From: Pontimonas sp.
GTDB taxonomy: Bacteria; Actinomycetota; Actinomycetes; Actinomycetales; Microbacteriaceae
Length of the DNA stretch: 27,978 nt
Direction: 5' to 3'
Assembly: GCA_021741925.1 (NCBI GenBank)
Contig: JAIOWW010000002.1
Location: forward strand, 1-27,978
Below are positions 1-7,913 of the stretch, piece by piece; the stretch's first letter is position 1, and each line of letters opens with the position of its first letter. The notes under the pieces are model-generated. The model had not been told where the DNA came from. It searched no databases and saw only the letters and a list, made by a program, of their open reading frames with translations. Made by a program: the position numbers and the translations under genes.

Positions 1-19
1 CCTTGCGTATTAAATTATA

Positions 20-95
20 TGGTGACCCCAACGGGATTCGAACCCGTGCTACCGCCGTGAAAGGGCGGCGTCCTAGGCCACTAAACGATGGGGCC
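20..95 (-). tRNA. tRNA-Glu (anticodon TTC)
   Basis: Read on the minus strand, the sequence folds as a full cloverleaf. The acceptor stem GGCCCCA pairs with TGGGGTC (one G-U pair), followed by discriminator A and an encoded CCA at 22-20. The anticodon stem CCGCC/GGCGG encloses the loop CTTTCAC, giving anticodon TTC (Glu). The T arm contains GGTTCGAATCC. It is 73 nt without CCA. Confidence 0.97.
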
Positions 96-128
96 GTCTC
101 GTGAACCGAAGCACAGCAACAGGGATTG

Positions 129-157
129 AGTCTAGAGAGACTGGGCAACTTATGCAA
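129..157 (-). promoter_or_regulatory. Promoter of tRNA-Glu
   Basis: On the minus strand a -35-like TTGCAT (157-152) is separated by 17 nt from a -10-like TAGACT (134-129), which would start transcription about 25-30 nt before the tRNA 5' end. The elements are seen in the sequence; their function is inferred. The plus-strand gene at 208 must be transcribed divergently from the same 110-nt gap, possibly from TAGAGT at 163-168. Confidence 0.5.
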
Positions 158-207
158 ACCCCTAGAGTCATTCGCCACACCGCCTGAAACCCCGGTCGCT
201 GTGGGAG

Positions 208-1443
208 ATGTGGTTATCGTTATCTTCCGTGAGAGCCCTTAGTCCACGCCGATTTTGGCCTGCCATCGCGACACTGGGTGCGTTGGTGATGGTCTTGAGC
301 CTGGGGCTGTCCGCACAGAGTCCCGCCTATGCAGATGAATACCCCACCTGGGAGGAAGTCCAGGAAGCCCGGAAGGATGTGGCCCGGGCTGAGGCCAAAG
401 TAAAAGAGATTATGGCCCTCCTCGAGAGGCTCGAAGTTGCGGCCGCCGAGGCCGAAGAAGAGGCGGCTCGGCTGGGGGAGATTTACTACGAAGCACTCTA
501 TGAGCTTGACGAGGCCACCTTCCAGCAAGCCCAACTCCAGTCTCAAGCGGACTCAGCGGCAGTCGTTGCTGAAGAATCTCGACTCAAGGCTGGTCAGTTC
601 GTCGCTGAACTTGCCCGGGTGGGTGGTGCTGACCTCACTGCCACACTGTTCATCAGCGGTGACGATGCAAACCAGTTGCTCAGTCGCATTGGGTACGCCG
701 CCAAGATCGCCGAACAGACAGATGGCATTTACGCGAGGGCGCTCTCAGATCAAAATGCAGCCCAGGCTCTGAGTGATCAAGCCGAAGTTGCCCGCCAGAT
801 TCGCGAAGAGCTCCAGGCCGTTGCAGAAGCAGCCTACGACGAGGCGAATGCTGCTGCGATGCGTGCTTACTCGGCAGTGGAGGCGCAACTCGAGAACAGT
901 GCTCGACTGGAAGCACAGCTAGAGGTTTTGATCGAGCAGCGTGAAGCAACGGAGGCTGACTACCAAAAAGGTGTGATTGCTCGTCAGCAATCCGAAATCA
1001 TGGGAATGATCGACCCCGGTCAAATCAGCGCCGCCGGGTGGGCGAGACCCTCTGGGGGGTACATCTCCAGCCACTTTGGACCGCGCATTCACCCCATTTA
1101 TGGGATTGCGCGTCTCCATGCGGGAATTGATCTCGCAACTCCGTGCGGTCGACCGGTGTATGCGGCCAGATCGGGTCGTGTGAGCTACTCCGGCTGGTTG
1201 GGGACCTCAGGAAACTTCATTCGCGTCACACACGAGGATGGTTATACGACGGGGTATGCACACTTGCAGAGCGGCTCACTTTATGTCCGGTTGGGTGAAT
1301 CAGTGGTGACCGGGCAGTTGATTGGGCGCATCGGTAACACCGGCGGATCGACTGGATGCCACCTGCACCTGGAGACACGGCAAAACATGGTCGCTCAAGA
1401 CCCCTACCCCTTCTTCCTCAACCGAGGAATCAGGCTCGGATAG
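208..1443 (+). CDS. Secreted coiled-coil M23 family metallopeptidase (peptidoglycan hydrolase)
   Basis: This 411-aa protein has an N-terminal basic region and a hydrophobic segment (about 17-40) ending in AYA-DEY, consistent with a Sec signal peptide. An Ala/Glu-rich, probably coiled-coil domain follows (about 45-265), then a LytM/M23 peptidase domain (about 280-405). The zinc ligands expected for active M23 enzymes are visible: H304-x3-D308 and H385-L-H387. The architecture (coiled coil then LytM) is shared with EnvC/RipA-like septal hydrolases and activators, so a role in cutting peptidoglycan at division or remodelling is likely; with all ligands present it should be catalytic. The ATG at 208 has a purine run (GGGAG) directly against it rather than at normal spacing, so the start is uncertain; GTG at 229 is an alternative that keeps the signal peptide. 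It converges on ppa with a 4-nt gap. Confidence 0.88.
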   Translation: MWLSLSSVRALSPRRFWPAIATLGALVMVLSLGLSAQSPAYADEYPTWEEVQEARKDVARAEAKVKEIMALLERLEVAAAEAEEEAARLGEIYYEALYELDEATFQQAQLQSQADSAAVVAEESRLKAGQFVAELARVGGADLTATLFISGDDANQLLSRIGYAAKIAEQTDGIYARALSDQNAAQALSDQAEVARQIREELQAVAEAAYDEANAAAMRAYSAVEAQLENSARLEAQLEVLIEQREATEADYQKGVIARQQSEIMGMIDPGQISAAGWARPSGGYISSHFGPRIHPIYGIARLHAGIDLATPCGRPVYAARSGRVSYSGWLGTSGNFIRVTHEDGYTTGYAHLQSGSLYVRLGESVVTGQLIGRIGNTGGSTGCHLHLETRQNMVAQDPYPFFLNRGIRLG

Positions 1444-1447
1444 TCAC

Positions 1448-1933
1448 TTAGTGGCCGGGGAACGCCTCAATACCGGCTTGGACAATCTTTTCTGCTTCAG
1501 CTGCTGACGCCCAGCCTTCGGTTTTGACCCATTTGCCGGGCTCAAGGTCCTTGTAGTGCTCGAAGAAGTGCTCGATTTCTTTGCGCGTGTACTCGGGAAT
1601 GTCGTTCACATCCTGGATGTGGTCCCAACGAGGGTCGCCAGCGGGAACGCCCACAACTTTGGCATCGCTTCCCCCGTCATCCGTCATATTGAAAACCCCG
1701 ACCGGACGAACGGTCACTCCTACTCCGGGGAACAGGGGGTATTCGGTGAGCAGGAGCAGGTCAACTGGGTCACCATCTAAACCCAAGGTGTCCTCGAAAA
1801 AGCCATAGTCCGTGGGATATACAAACGTTGTGTAGAGGACTCTGTCTAAGAAGACTCGGCCGGTCTTGTGGTCCACTTCGTATTTGTTGCGGCTGCCGCG
1901 GGGAATTTCAATGATGGCGGGGTATTCGGCCAT
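1448..1933 (-). CDS. ppa: Inorganic pyrophosphatase (family I)
   Basis: This 161-aa soluble enzyme hydrolyses pyrophosphate to two phosphates, pulling biosynthetic reactions forward. The family I signature DGDPVD lies at 53-58, with further metal-binding aspartates at D85 and D90 and active-site residues in the N-terminal stretch (E9, K17, E19, Y43). The length is normal for the bacterial family. The ATG at 1933 is well supported by AAAGGAG about 10 nt upstream. In Mycobacterium the gene lies close to dacB and tilS; here it is divergent from tilS with only 47 nt between start codons and no dacB. The divergent promoter is described separately. Confidence 0.97.
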   Translation of the reverse strand: MAEYPAIIEIPRGSRNKYEVDHKTGRVFLDRVLYTTFVYPTDYGFFEDTLGLDGDPVDLLLLTEYPLFPGVGVTVRPVGVFNMTDDGGSDAKVVGVPAGDPRWDHIQDVNDIPEYTRKEIEHFFEHYKDLEPGKWVKTEGWASAAEAEKIVQAGIEAFPGH

Positions 1934-1968
1934 GACAAATGACTCCTTTAAGAGAAAGTTTCGTGAAG

Positions 1969-1976
1969 TAACCTTA
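1969..1976. promoter_or_regulatory. Overlapping divergent -10 elements for tilS and ppa
   Basis: The octamer TAACCTTA contains a plus-strand -10 hexamer TAACCT (1969-1974), placed exactly 6 nt before the GTG of tilS, and a minus-strand hexamer TAAGGT (1976-1971) about 40 nt before the ppa ATG. The plus-strand placement implies a leaderless tilS transcript; the minus-strand one gives ppa a short leader with its Shine-Dalgarno. Functional use is inferred. Confidence 0.5.
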
Positions 1977-1980
1977 CCGG

Positions 1981-2997
1981 GTGGCCCAGACTACAAGCTC
2001 GGGAGCGCGACCCCGTTTGACCCCTGCCATGGCGGATGTTCGGCGGGCGGCCAGGGAGTGGGCAGGAAGCCTTGATGCGTCTCCTGGTCGCGCTCTGTAT
2101 TTGGTGGGTCTCAGTGGTGGCGGTGATTCCGTGGCATTGGCCTGGGCCCTCTCTCATGAGGCGAGTTCGTTTGGTCTGGATGTTGGCGCTGTCATCGTCG
2201 ACCACGGCCTTCAGCCTGGCTCCTCCGAGGTTGCCCAGAGAGCCGCACAGGAAGCGCAGGCGCTGGGTCTGCAGCCTGTGGTGATCAAGTCTGTGAATGT
2301 GGAAGGGACATCTAATCTGGAGGACACTGCCAGAGTTGCCCGCCATCGAGCATTCAAGGAGGCGTTGCGGGAAACTGGCGCCCAAGGCGTGGTCCTCGCG
2401 CACTCAGTGGATGACCAAGCTGAGACGGTACTTCTGGGCTTAACCAGGGGCAGTGGGCCGAGCGCGCTCAAAGGAATGCCCAGTCGCGACGGAATCCTTC
2501 ACCGCCCTTTTCTCGGGCTTTCGCGTGAGACGCTTCGCCAGGCCCTCGTGGATGCGGGGAAGACCTGGTGGGAAGATCCCCATAACAGCGATGAGCGCTT
2601 CACCAGGGTGAGGGTTCGGCGCCAAGTGCTCCCTGTCTTGGAGCAGGAGCTTGGCCCAGGGGTGGTGCAGGCCTTGGCTCGGACGGCCGAACTTTTTCGC
2701 GCTGATGCGAGTGCCCTCGACGAGGACGCCAGAACTTGGTTCGACGCCCATGCAATCACCCGGGACGATGGTTCGTGGGCGGTGGAGGTGAGTGCCCTGG
2801 AGCAGCTGAGTGTTGCCCTGCAGACCAGGGTTCTACGGATGGTGGTGGTTCGAGCTGGGGGCGAAGCTCCCACCTATGCTCACACCGCGCAGATGATGCG
2901 TTTGCTGGAGCAGTGGAAAGGCCAGTCCGCAGTGGATGTTTCCGGCGCTAGTGTGGAGCGCAGGGACGGGTACATTGTGGCCCGAGCGAGCAGGTAG
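1981..2997 (+). CDS. tilS: tRNA(Ile)-lysidine synthetase
   Basis: This 338-aa N-type PP-loop ATPase attaches lysine to C34 of the CAU-anticodon tRNA-Ile so that it reads AUA. The PP-loop SGGGDS is at 45-50, preceded by hydrophobic LYLVGL. A second family motif, AHSVDDQAETVLL, lies near 140. The C-terminal region (about 230-338) is the short actinobacterial type. The GTG at 1981 has no Shine-Dalgarno, but TAACCT lies exactly 6 nt upstream, as expected for a leaderless mRNA, which supports this start over the ATG at 2029. hpt follows after 11 nt, so the two are probably co-transcribed, as in other actinobacteria. The dacB and DUF2342 genes that commonly precede tilS in the phylum are missing here. 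Confidence 0.93.
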   Translation: MAQTTSSGARPRLTPAMADVRRAAREWAGSLDASPGRALYLVGLSGGGDSVALAWALSHEASSFGLDVGAVIVDHGLQPGSSEVAQRAAQEAQALGLQPVVIKSVNVEGTSNLEDTARVARHRAFKEALRETGAQGVVLAHSVDDQAETVLLGLTRGSGPSALKGMPSRDGILHRPFLGLSRETLRQALVDAGKTWWEDPHNSDERFTRVRVRRQVLPVLEQELGPGVVQALARTAELFRADASALDEDARTWFDAHAITRDDGSWAVEVSALEQLSVALQTRVLRMVVVRAGGEAPTYAHTAQMMRLLEQWKGQSAVDVSGASVERRDGYIVARASR

Positions 2998-3008
2998 GGC
3001 AAAGGGTC

Positions 3009-3563
3009 ATGGAATTCGAGGACGTCAACTCTGACATCGAATCTGTTGTTCTGACAAAGGAACAGATTGCCGAAGGCATCGCGCGGATTGCCCGAGAAAT
3101 CGAGAACGACCACGCCGGGCACACGCCACTGTTGATTGGCGTGCTCAAGGGTGCAGTCATGGTGATGGCTGATCTCGCGCGCGAGCTGCATATTCCGATC
3201 GAGATGGACTGGATGGCGGTGTCGAGTTACGGAGCCTCCACCAAATCCAGTGGTGTGGTGCGCATTGTCAAGGACCTCGAGATCTCGCTAGAGGGTCGCC
3301 ACGTAATTATCGTGGAGGACATTGTCGACTCCGGTTTAACACTGTCGTGGCTCTTGGAGAACTTCGAAAGCCGCCAAGCCGCATCAGTTCGAGTTGCCAC
3401 CCTTTTGCGCAAGCCCGACGCGATGAAAGTTGACGTCCCCATTGACTATCTAGGGTTCGATATTCCCAATGATTTTGTAGTCGGTTTTGGGTTGGATTAC
3501 GCCGAGTCATATCGGAATCTCAGTGGTGTGGGCGTTGTCAAGCCCTCCGTTTATGGAGGGTGA
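3009..3563 (+). CDS. hpt: Hypoxanthine phosphoribosyltransferase
   Basis: This 184-aa type I phosphoribosyltransferase salvages hypoxanthine and guanine with PRPP to IMP and GMP in the cytosol. The PRPP-binding signature VIIVEDIVDSGLTL is at 99-112. The flexible-loop region (SSYGASTKSSG) is near 72-82, and the base-recognition segment lies near FDIPNDFVVGFGLDYAESYRNL (147 onward). Length is typical. AAAGGG stands just before the ATG at a short distance. It follows tilS by 11 nt and precedes ftsH by 101 nt. A 6-bp hairpin covers its last codons and may end the tilS-hpt transcript. Confidence 0.96.
   Translation: MEFEDVNSDIESVVLTKEQIAEGIARIAREIENDHAGHTPLLIGVLKGAVMVMADLARELHIPIEMDWMAVSSYGASTKSSGVVRIVKDLEISLEGRHVIIVEDIVDSGLTLSWLLENFESRQAASVRVATLLRKPDAMKVDVPIDYLGFDIPNDFVVGFGLDYAESYRNLSGVGVVKPSVYGG
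3543..3560 (+). terminator. Hairpin at the end of hpt
   Basis: CCCTCC (3543-3548) and GGAGGG (3555-3560) form a perfect 6-bp stem around the loop GTTTAT, overlapping the last hpt codons just before its TGA. There is no U-tract, so at best this is an actinobacterial-type weak terminator or 3'-end stabiliser. Confidence 0.3.
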
Positions 3564-3569
3564 GTCAAC

Positions 3570-3627
3570 CCTTTGCCTCGGGCGAACACGTGGTTTTGGG
3601 TTGTCGCATCGCGCTAGCCTGTTAGCT
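3570..3627 (+). promoter_or_regulatory. Probable ftsH promoter region with a weak ClgR-like site
   Basis: Two candidate -10 hexamers, TAGCCT (3615-3620) and TTAGCT (3622-3627), lie 38-50 nt before the ftsH ATG. Upstream, 3570-3587 resembles the ClgR consensus at most fixed positions (two mismatches) and shares the decamer GGGCGAACAC with the clpC upstream region. No good -35 is visible. This is the only place where the ten-gene run can have its main promoter. Confidence 0.35.
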
Positions 3628-3664
3628 TGACTCCCGGTCCACCGAAAGGCACCAGACTCTCGTC

Positions 3665-5671
3665 ATGGCTCAGAAGAAAATCACCCTGAAATCGTTGATC
3701 CGGGGACCCCTCCCTTACGTTCTGGTGGGTTCTCTCATCGTTGTAGTGGGCGTTTCTTTGCTCACCGCTAGTGGCTTTCAACCGGTGAGCACGCAGCAGG
3801 GACTAGAGCTCCTCAACGACAATCAGGCCCGATCTGTCACCATCATTGACGGTGAGCAGCGAGTGGACATGGAGTTGCGCTCTGCTTTCGAAGGCTTGGG
3901 AACCCAGGTGCAGTTCTATTACGTTGCTCCCCGCGGCGAAGACATCATTGCAGCGGTCGCGAACTCGGATGTAGCGGAGTTCACGGACGAGGTTCCCAGG
4001 ACCAACTGGTTTGTCTCGTTTCTGGGACTCATCCTGCCCTTCATAATCATCGGGCTTATTTTCTGGTTCCTGCTCTCGAGCATGCAGGGCGGTGGGTCGC
4101 GAATTATGCAGTTCGGGAAGTCCCGGGCGAAGCTCGTCTCAAAAGAAACCCCCACCGTGACGTTCGAGGACGTTGCCGGAGCGGATGAAGCCATCGACGA
4201 GCTCCACGAAATCAAAGAGTTCTTGAAAGATGCGGAGAAATTCCAAAAAGTAGGAGCACGTATTCCCAAGGGCGTTCTTCTCTACGGACCTCCGGGAACT
4301 GGCAAGACTCTTCTGGCGAGGGCCGTGGCGGGAGAAGCCAACGTACCCTTCTATTCAATTTCGGGATCTGACTTCGTCGAAATGTTTGTCGGTGTGGGAG
4401 CTTCTCGCGTACGAGACCTTTTCACGCAAGCCAAGGACAACGCGCCCGCCATCATCTTTGTCGATGAGATCGATGCAGTAGGGCGCCATCGTGGGGCAGG
4501 TATGGGCGGAGGCCACGATGAGCGTGAGCAAACCCTCAACCAGTTGTTGGTTGAAATGGACGGCTTTGACCCGAAGACGAACGTCATTCTGATTGCCGCG
4601 ACCAACCGCCCCGACATTTTGGACCCAGCGCTGTTGCGCCCAGGCCGCTTTGACCGCCAGATTCAGGTGGATGCACCTGACATGAAGGGTCGCCAGAAGA
4701 TTCTCGAAGTGCACGCCAAGGGCAAGCCCATGGCCAAGGGTGTTGATCTCGCGGTGCTCGCGCGGAAGACCCCCGGTTTCACCGGTGCTGACCTCGCGAA
4801 CGTGCTCAATGAGGCGGCACTCCTGACGGCTCGTGAGAATGCGACAAAAATCTCCAACGAGCTCTTGGATGAAGCCGTAGACCGCGTAATGGCTGGACCG
4901 CAGAGGCGCACTCGGGTGATGAGCGACAAAGAACGCCTCGTGACGGCCTATCACGAGGGTGGTCACGCGCTTGCCGCTGCGGCGATGCGGAACACCGACC
5001 CGGTGACGAAGGTCACCATTCTTCCTCGTGGCCGAGCACTCGGATACACCATGGTTCTGCCCTTAGACGACAAGTACTCTGTCACGAGAAACGAACTTCT
5101 TGACCAGCTCACCTATGCCATGGGGGGTCGCGTCGCTGAAGAGATTGTCTTCCATGACCCCACCACGGGAGCATCGAATGACATTGACAAGGCGACGGCC
5201 ATTGCTCGTCGGATGGTCACCGAATACGGCATGAGCACCGACATCGGCGCTGTGAAGCTTGGCCAAGCAAGCGGTGAAGTGTTCTTGGGTCGAGACATGG
5301 GTCACCAGCGTGACTATTCCGATTCTGTCGCCCAGTCGGTGGATAGGGAGGTCCGAACGCTCATCGATCAGGCTCACACCGAAGCGTGGAAAGTCTTGAT
5401 GGACAACCGAACAATCCTCGATCGTTTGGCCACCGAGTTGCTGGAGAAAGAAACACTTGATCACAACCAACTGGCAGCCATCTTTAAGGGGGTCAAGAAG
5501 CTTCCTGAGCGCCCGCTATGGCTCTCCAGTGGCGAACGTCTCCCTTCCAAGAAGGGCCCTGTAAAAGTTCCTCAGAAGAAAGCCGCCACCACGGCTGCGA
5601 AGAAGCCTGCAACCAGAAAGCCCGCCGCAAAGAAAACACCACCTCCGTCAGCCGGGCGCACTCGTGGATAG
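3665..5671 (+). CDS. ftsH: ATP-dependent zinc metalloprotease FtsH
   Basis: This 668-aa membrane-anchored AAA+ protease degrades damaged membrane proteins and short-lived regulators. Two transmembrane segments (about 14-36 and 113-137) flank a small extracytoplasmic domain. The AAA+ module has Walker A GPPGTGKT at 208-215, Walker B with D267-E268, and the second region of homology ending in RPGRFDR. The zinc site is H430-E-G-G-H434, where HEAGH is more usual; the substitution should be neutral. The C terminus (about 625-668) is a Lys/Ala/Pro-rich basic tail not needed for the protease fold. The nearest Shine-Dalgarno-like AAAGG is 15 nt from the ATG, which is long, but the protein start is conserved. 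The gene begins the operon; its last 8 nt overlap folE. Confidence 0.97.
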   Translation: MAQKKITLKSLIRGPLPYVLVGSLIVVVGVSLLTASGFQPVSTQQGLELLNDNQARSVTIIDGEQRVDMELRSAFEGLGTQVQFYYVAPRGEDIIAAVANSDVAEFTDEVPRTNWFVSFLGLILPFIIIGLIFWFLLSSMQGGGSRIMQFGKSRAKLVSKETPTVTFEDVAGADEAIDELHEIKEFLKDAEKFQKVGARIPKGVLLYGPPGTGKTLLARAVAGEANVPFYSISGSDFVEMFVGVGASRVRDLFTQAKDNAPAIIFVDEIDAVGRHRGAGMGGGHDEREQTLNQLLVEMDGFDPKTNVILIAATNRPDILDPALLRPGRFDRQIQVDAPDMKGRQKILEVHAKGKPMAKGVDLAVLARKTPGFTGADLANVLNEAALLTARENATKISNELLDEAVDRVMAGPQRRTRVMSDKERLVTAYHEGGHALAAAAMRNTDPVTKVTILPRGRALGYTMVLPLDDKYSVTRNELLDQLTYAMGGRVAEEIVFHDPTTGASNDIDKATAIARRMVTEYGMSTDIGAVKLGQASGEVFLGRDMGHQRDYSDSVAQSVDREVRTLIDQAHTEAWKVLMDNRTILDRLATELLEKETLDHNQLAAIFKGVKKLPERPLWLSSGERLPSKKGPVKVPQKKAATTAAKKPATRKPAAKKTPPPSAGRTRG

Positions 5672-6239
5672 TGAGGCGATCAAGAAGGCGGTAGGAGACA
5701 TACTCCTGGCGGTGGGGGAAGACCCGAGCCGCGAAGGGCTCACGAAAACTCCCGACCGTGTGGCAGAGCTCTTTGCCGACTTGTATTCGGGCGTTGGCGT
5801 CGATCCGGTGAGCGTGTTGAAGAACGCAAAAGATGTACCTGCCGGAGAATCCGAAAGAGGAGAGATGGTGGCCCTTCGGGACATCTCCTTCATTTCTCTG
5901 TGTGAACACCACCTCTTGCCCTTCGAAGGTCACGCCAGCGTGGTCTATGAACCAGGGTCCTCCATTGTCGGTTTGGGGACACTGGCAACACTGGTTGACG
6001 TGACAGCACGAAGGCCACAGCTTCAGGAACGTGTAGGTGAGATGGTCGCCCAAGCTTTGGTTGCCTCTGGTGTGGCCAAAGGTGCCCTGGTGTTGGTGTC
6101 CGCAGTGCATGGCTGTGTGGCATATCGAGGCCCCCAGCAACGACTCACGACGGTGACGGTAGCCACAGAGGGAACTTTGTCCAGCGATACCAAGAGACAC
6201 GAAGCCCTGCTTCTCGCAGGAGGCGAGGACTGGGCGTGA
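5664..6239 (+). CDS. folE: GTP cyclohydrolase I
   Basis: This 191-aa enzyme converts GTP to 7,8-dihydroneopterin triphosphate, the first step of folate synthesis. The zinc ligands C80, H83 and C151 are present with the same 71-residue spacing as C110/C181 of the E. coli enzyme, and catalytic-region H82 and H149 are also kept. EDPSREGLTKTPDRVAELF (19 onward) and the C80 region SLCEHHLLPFEGH are typical of the family. The usual Met-thr/met-RGV-x-K stretch after C151 is divergent (CVAYRGPQQR). The GTG at 5664 lies inside the ftsH end (8-nt overlap), and the stop overlaps the folP start by 4 nt, so translation is probably coupled. Confidence 0.96.
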   Translation: MDSEAIKKAVGDILLAVGEDPSREGLTKTPDRVAELFADLYSGVGVDPVSVLKNAKDVPAGESERGEMVALRDISFISLCEHHLLPFEGHASVVYEPGSSIVGLGTLATLVDVTARRPQLQERVGEMVAQALVASGVAKGALVLVSAVHGCVAYRGPQQRLTTVTVATEGTLSSDTKRHEALLLAGGEDWA

Positions 6240-7054
6240 GCGCTCGCCGCCGGCCAGAATTATGGGGGGTCGTCAACGCGACTCCCGACTCGTTCAGTGA
6301 TGGCGGTCTTTTTGCCAGCGAACGTGCTGCCATCGAGCACGGTCTTTCGCTGGTGGAGCAAGGTGCCTCCGTTATTGATGTGGGCGGTGAGTCCACGAGA
6401 CCTGGCGCGAACCGCGTTTCTCCTGACGAGGAGGAAAAGCGGGTCATCCCCGTGGTGAGGGCTCTGGCCGATGAGGGGGTTGTGGTGAGTGTTGACACCA
6501 TGCGAGCTTCGACAGCCCGCAAGGCCGTGGAGGCCGGTGCTCGCATCATCAACGACGTATCGGGTGGGCTCGCTGATCCCGACATGTTCTCAGTGGCCGC
6601 GAAGGCTGAAGTTGACTACGTCCTCATGCATTGGCGCGGGCACAGCAACACGATGGATTCGCTGGCGCATTATGACAACGTTGGCAGCGATGTGGCTCAC
6701 GAACTTAGGATCAGACAGGAAGAGGCGGTGCGAGCTGGCATCGACCCCTCCCGTCTGCTCGTGGACCCGGGACTGGGTTTTGCAAAAACACCACAACACA
6801 ATTGGTCTCTTCTCTCTCAACTGGATGAGGTAGCTCCCTCGGGTATCCGGATGGTGGTGGGGGCGTCTCGAAAGCGTTTCCTCGGTGAACTTCTGCCGGG
6901 TGAGCACACACCGGCGGAGCGAGATGGGGCATCAGCGGCGTTGGGAGTATTGCTGGCCGAAGCTGGAGTCTTCGCGCTTCGCGTGCACAATGTGCGGGTG
7001 CACCGAGAGGCTTTGGATGTCTGGCAGGCTTTCCACGAAGGGGGTGCCTCGTGA
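6236..7054 (+). CDS. folP: Dihydropteroate synthase
   Basis: This 272-aa TIM-barrel enzyme condenses 6-hydroxymethyl-dihydropterin pyrophosphate with p-aminobenzoate; it is the sulfonamide target. Visible motifs are GVVNATPDSFSDGG (11-24, pyrophosphate and metal site with N14), DVGGESTRPGA (48-58), and the C-terminal GASRKRFLG loop near residue 212. VNATPDSF replaces the more common VNVTPDSF. The GTG start overlaps the folE stop in GTGA, and its own stop overlaps folB in the same way. Confidence 0.97.
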   Translation: MSARRRPELWGVVNATPDSFSDGGLFASERAAIEHGLSLVEQGASVIDVGGESTRPGANRVSPDEEEKRVIPVVRALADEGVVVSVDTMRASTARKAVEAGARIINDVSGGLADPDMFSVAAKAEVDYVLMHWRGHSNTMDSLAHYDNVGSDVAHELRIRQEEAVRAGIDPSRLLVDPGLGFAKTPQHNWSLLSQLDEVAPSGIRMVVGASRKRFLGELLPGEHTPAERDGASAALGVLLAEAGVFALRVHNVRVHREALDVWQAFHEGGAS

Positions 7055-7416
7055 CTGACGTAATCACCATCGAAGGAATACAAGCCTTTGGCTACCACGG
7101 AGTTTTTCCCGAGGAGCGGCGAGAGGGACAGACATTCCTGGTGGACGTTGAGATTGAGACATCATTTGACGAGGCCATCGTTCACGATGACGTCGCCTAC
7201 ACAGTGGACTACGGGGTTGTTGCTGAGCGGGTTGCCGAGATCATTCAACGAGAGCCCGCCGACCTCATTGAAACGGTGTGTGATCGAATTATCACCATGG
7301 TGTTGTCCTTGGAGCGCGTTAGAGCCGCCCGCGTGACTATACATAAGCCCCAAGCCCCCATTGCGGTCCCTTTTGGTGGGGTGTCCGTCTCGCGACGCAA
7401 GGAGGCGGGCTCATGA
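7051..7416 (+). CDS. folB: Dihydroneopterin aldolase
   Basis: This 121-aa enzyme cleaves 7,8-dihydroneopterin to 6-hydroxymethyl-dihydropterin and glycolaldehyde. Family features are YHGVFPEER at 15-23 with the substrate-binding glutamate E22, DLIETV with E74, and IHKPQAPI with the catalytic lysine K99. Length is normal. The GTG start has a G-rich stretch (AAGGGGG) upstream and overlaps folP by 4 nt; the stop overlaps folK in ATGA. Confidence 0.96.
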   Translation: MTDVITIEGIQAFGYHGVFPEERREGQTFLVDVEIETSFDEAIVHDDVAYTVDYGVVAERVAEIIQREPADLIETVCDRIITMVLSLERVRAARVTIHKPQAPIAVPFGGVSVSRRKEAGS

Positions 7417-7913
7417 CGACTGAGGACACCTGGGTTCGGTGCGTGGTGGCGTTAGGGACAAATCTGGGCAACCGGGAAGACATCGCCTTCCGGGCCCTCG
7501 CCGACATCGCAGCAACCGAGGGTTTCCGGGTAACCGCCGCTTCATCGCTCCACGAGACCGTGGCGCTGGGGCCGGATGGCCCGAATCCTGATGCTCCCGC
7601 GTATGTGAATCAAGTGATTCTTCTCCAGAGTGCCTGGTCAGCAGAGAAAACGCTCGAGCATTTGATGGATATCGAACGCCAACATGGTCGCGAGCGCAAC
7701 GGAGAAAAGTACGCCGACCGAACACTCGATTTGGATCTCATCGTCTATGGCGATCGTGTCAGCGATGATCCTCGGGTGACCACCCCTCACCCCAGAGCTC
7801 ACGAGCGCCGGTTTGTGTTGGAACCGTGGCATGAGATTGACCCGGAGGCCATAATCCCCGGGCTGGGCCCTATTTCTGTAGTACTTGATTCCCTTCCCTC
7901 CGAGTTGTCATGA
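7413..7913 (+). CDS. folK: 2-amino-4-hydroxy-6-hydroxymethyldihydropteridine pyrophosphokinase
   Basis: This 166-aa HPPK transfers pyrophosphate from ATP to hydroxymethyl-dihydropterin, feeding FolP. It shows the start motif ALGTNLGNRE (13-22) and the signature ADRTLDLDLI (101-110) with Mg-binding D106 and D108, followed by the HPRAHERRFVLEP segment. AAGGAGG stands 7 nt before the ATG. It completes folE-folP-folB-folK in the same order as in Mycobacterium. Its TGA overlaps the next ATG by 4 nt. Confidence 0.97.
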   Translation: MTTEDTWVRCVVALGTNLGNREDIAFRALADIAATEGFRVTAASSLHETVALGPDGPNPDAPAYVNQVILLQSAWSAEKTLEHLMDIERQHGRERNGEKYADRTLDLDLIVYGDRVSDDPRVTTPHPRAHERRFVLEPWHEIDPEAIIPGLGPISVVLDSLPSELS

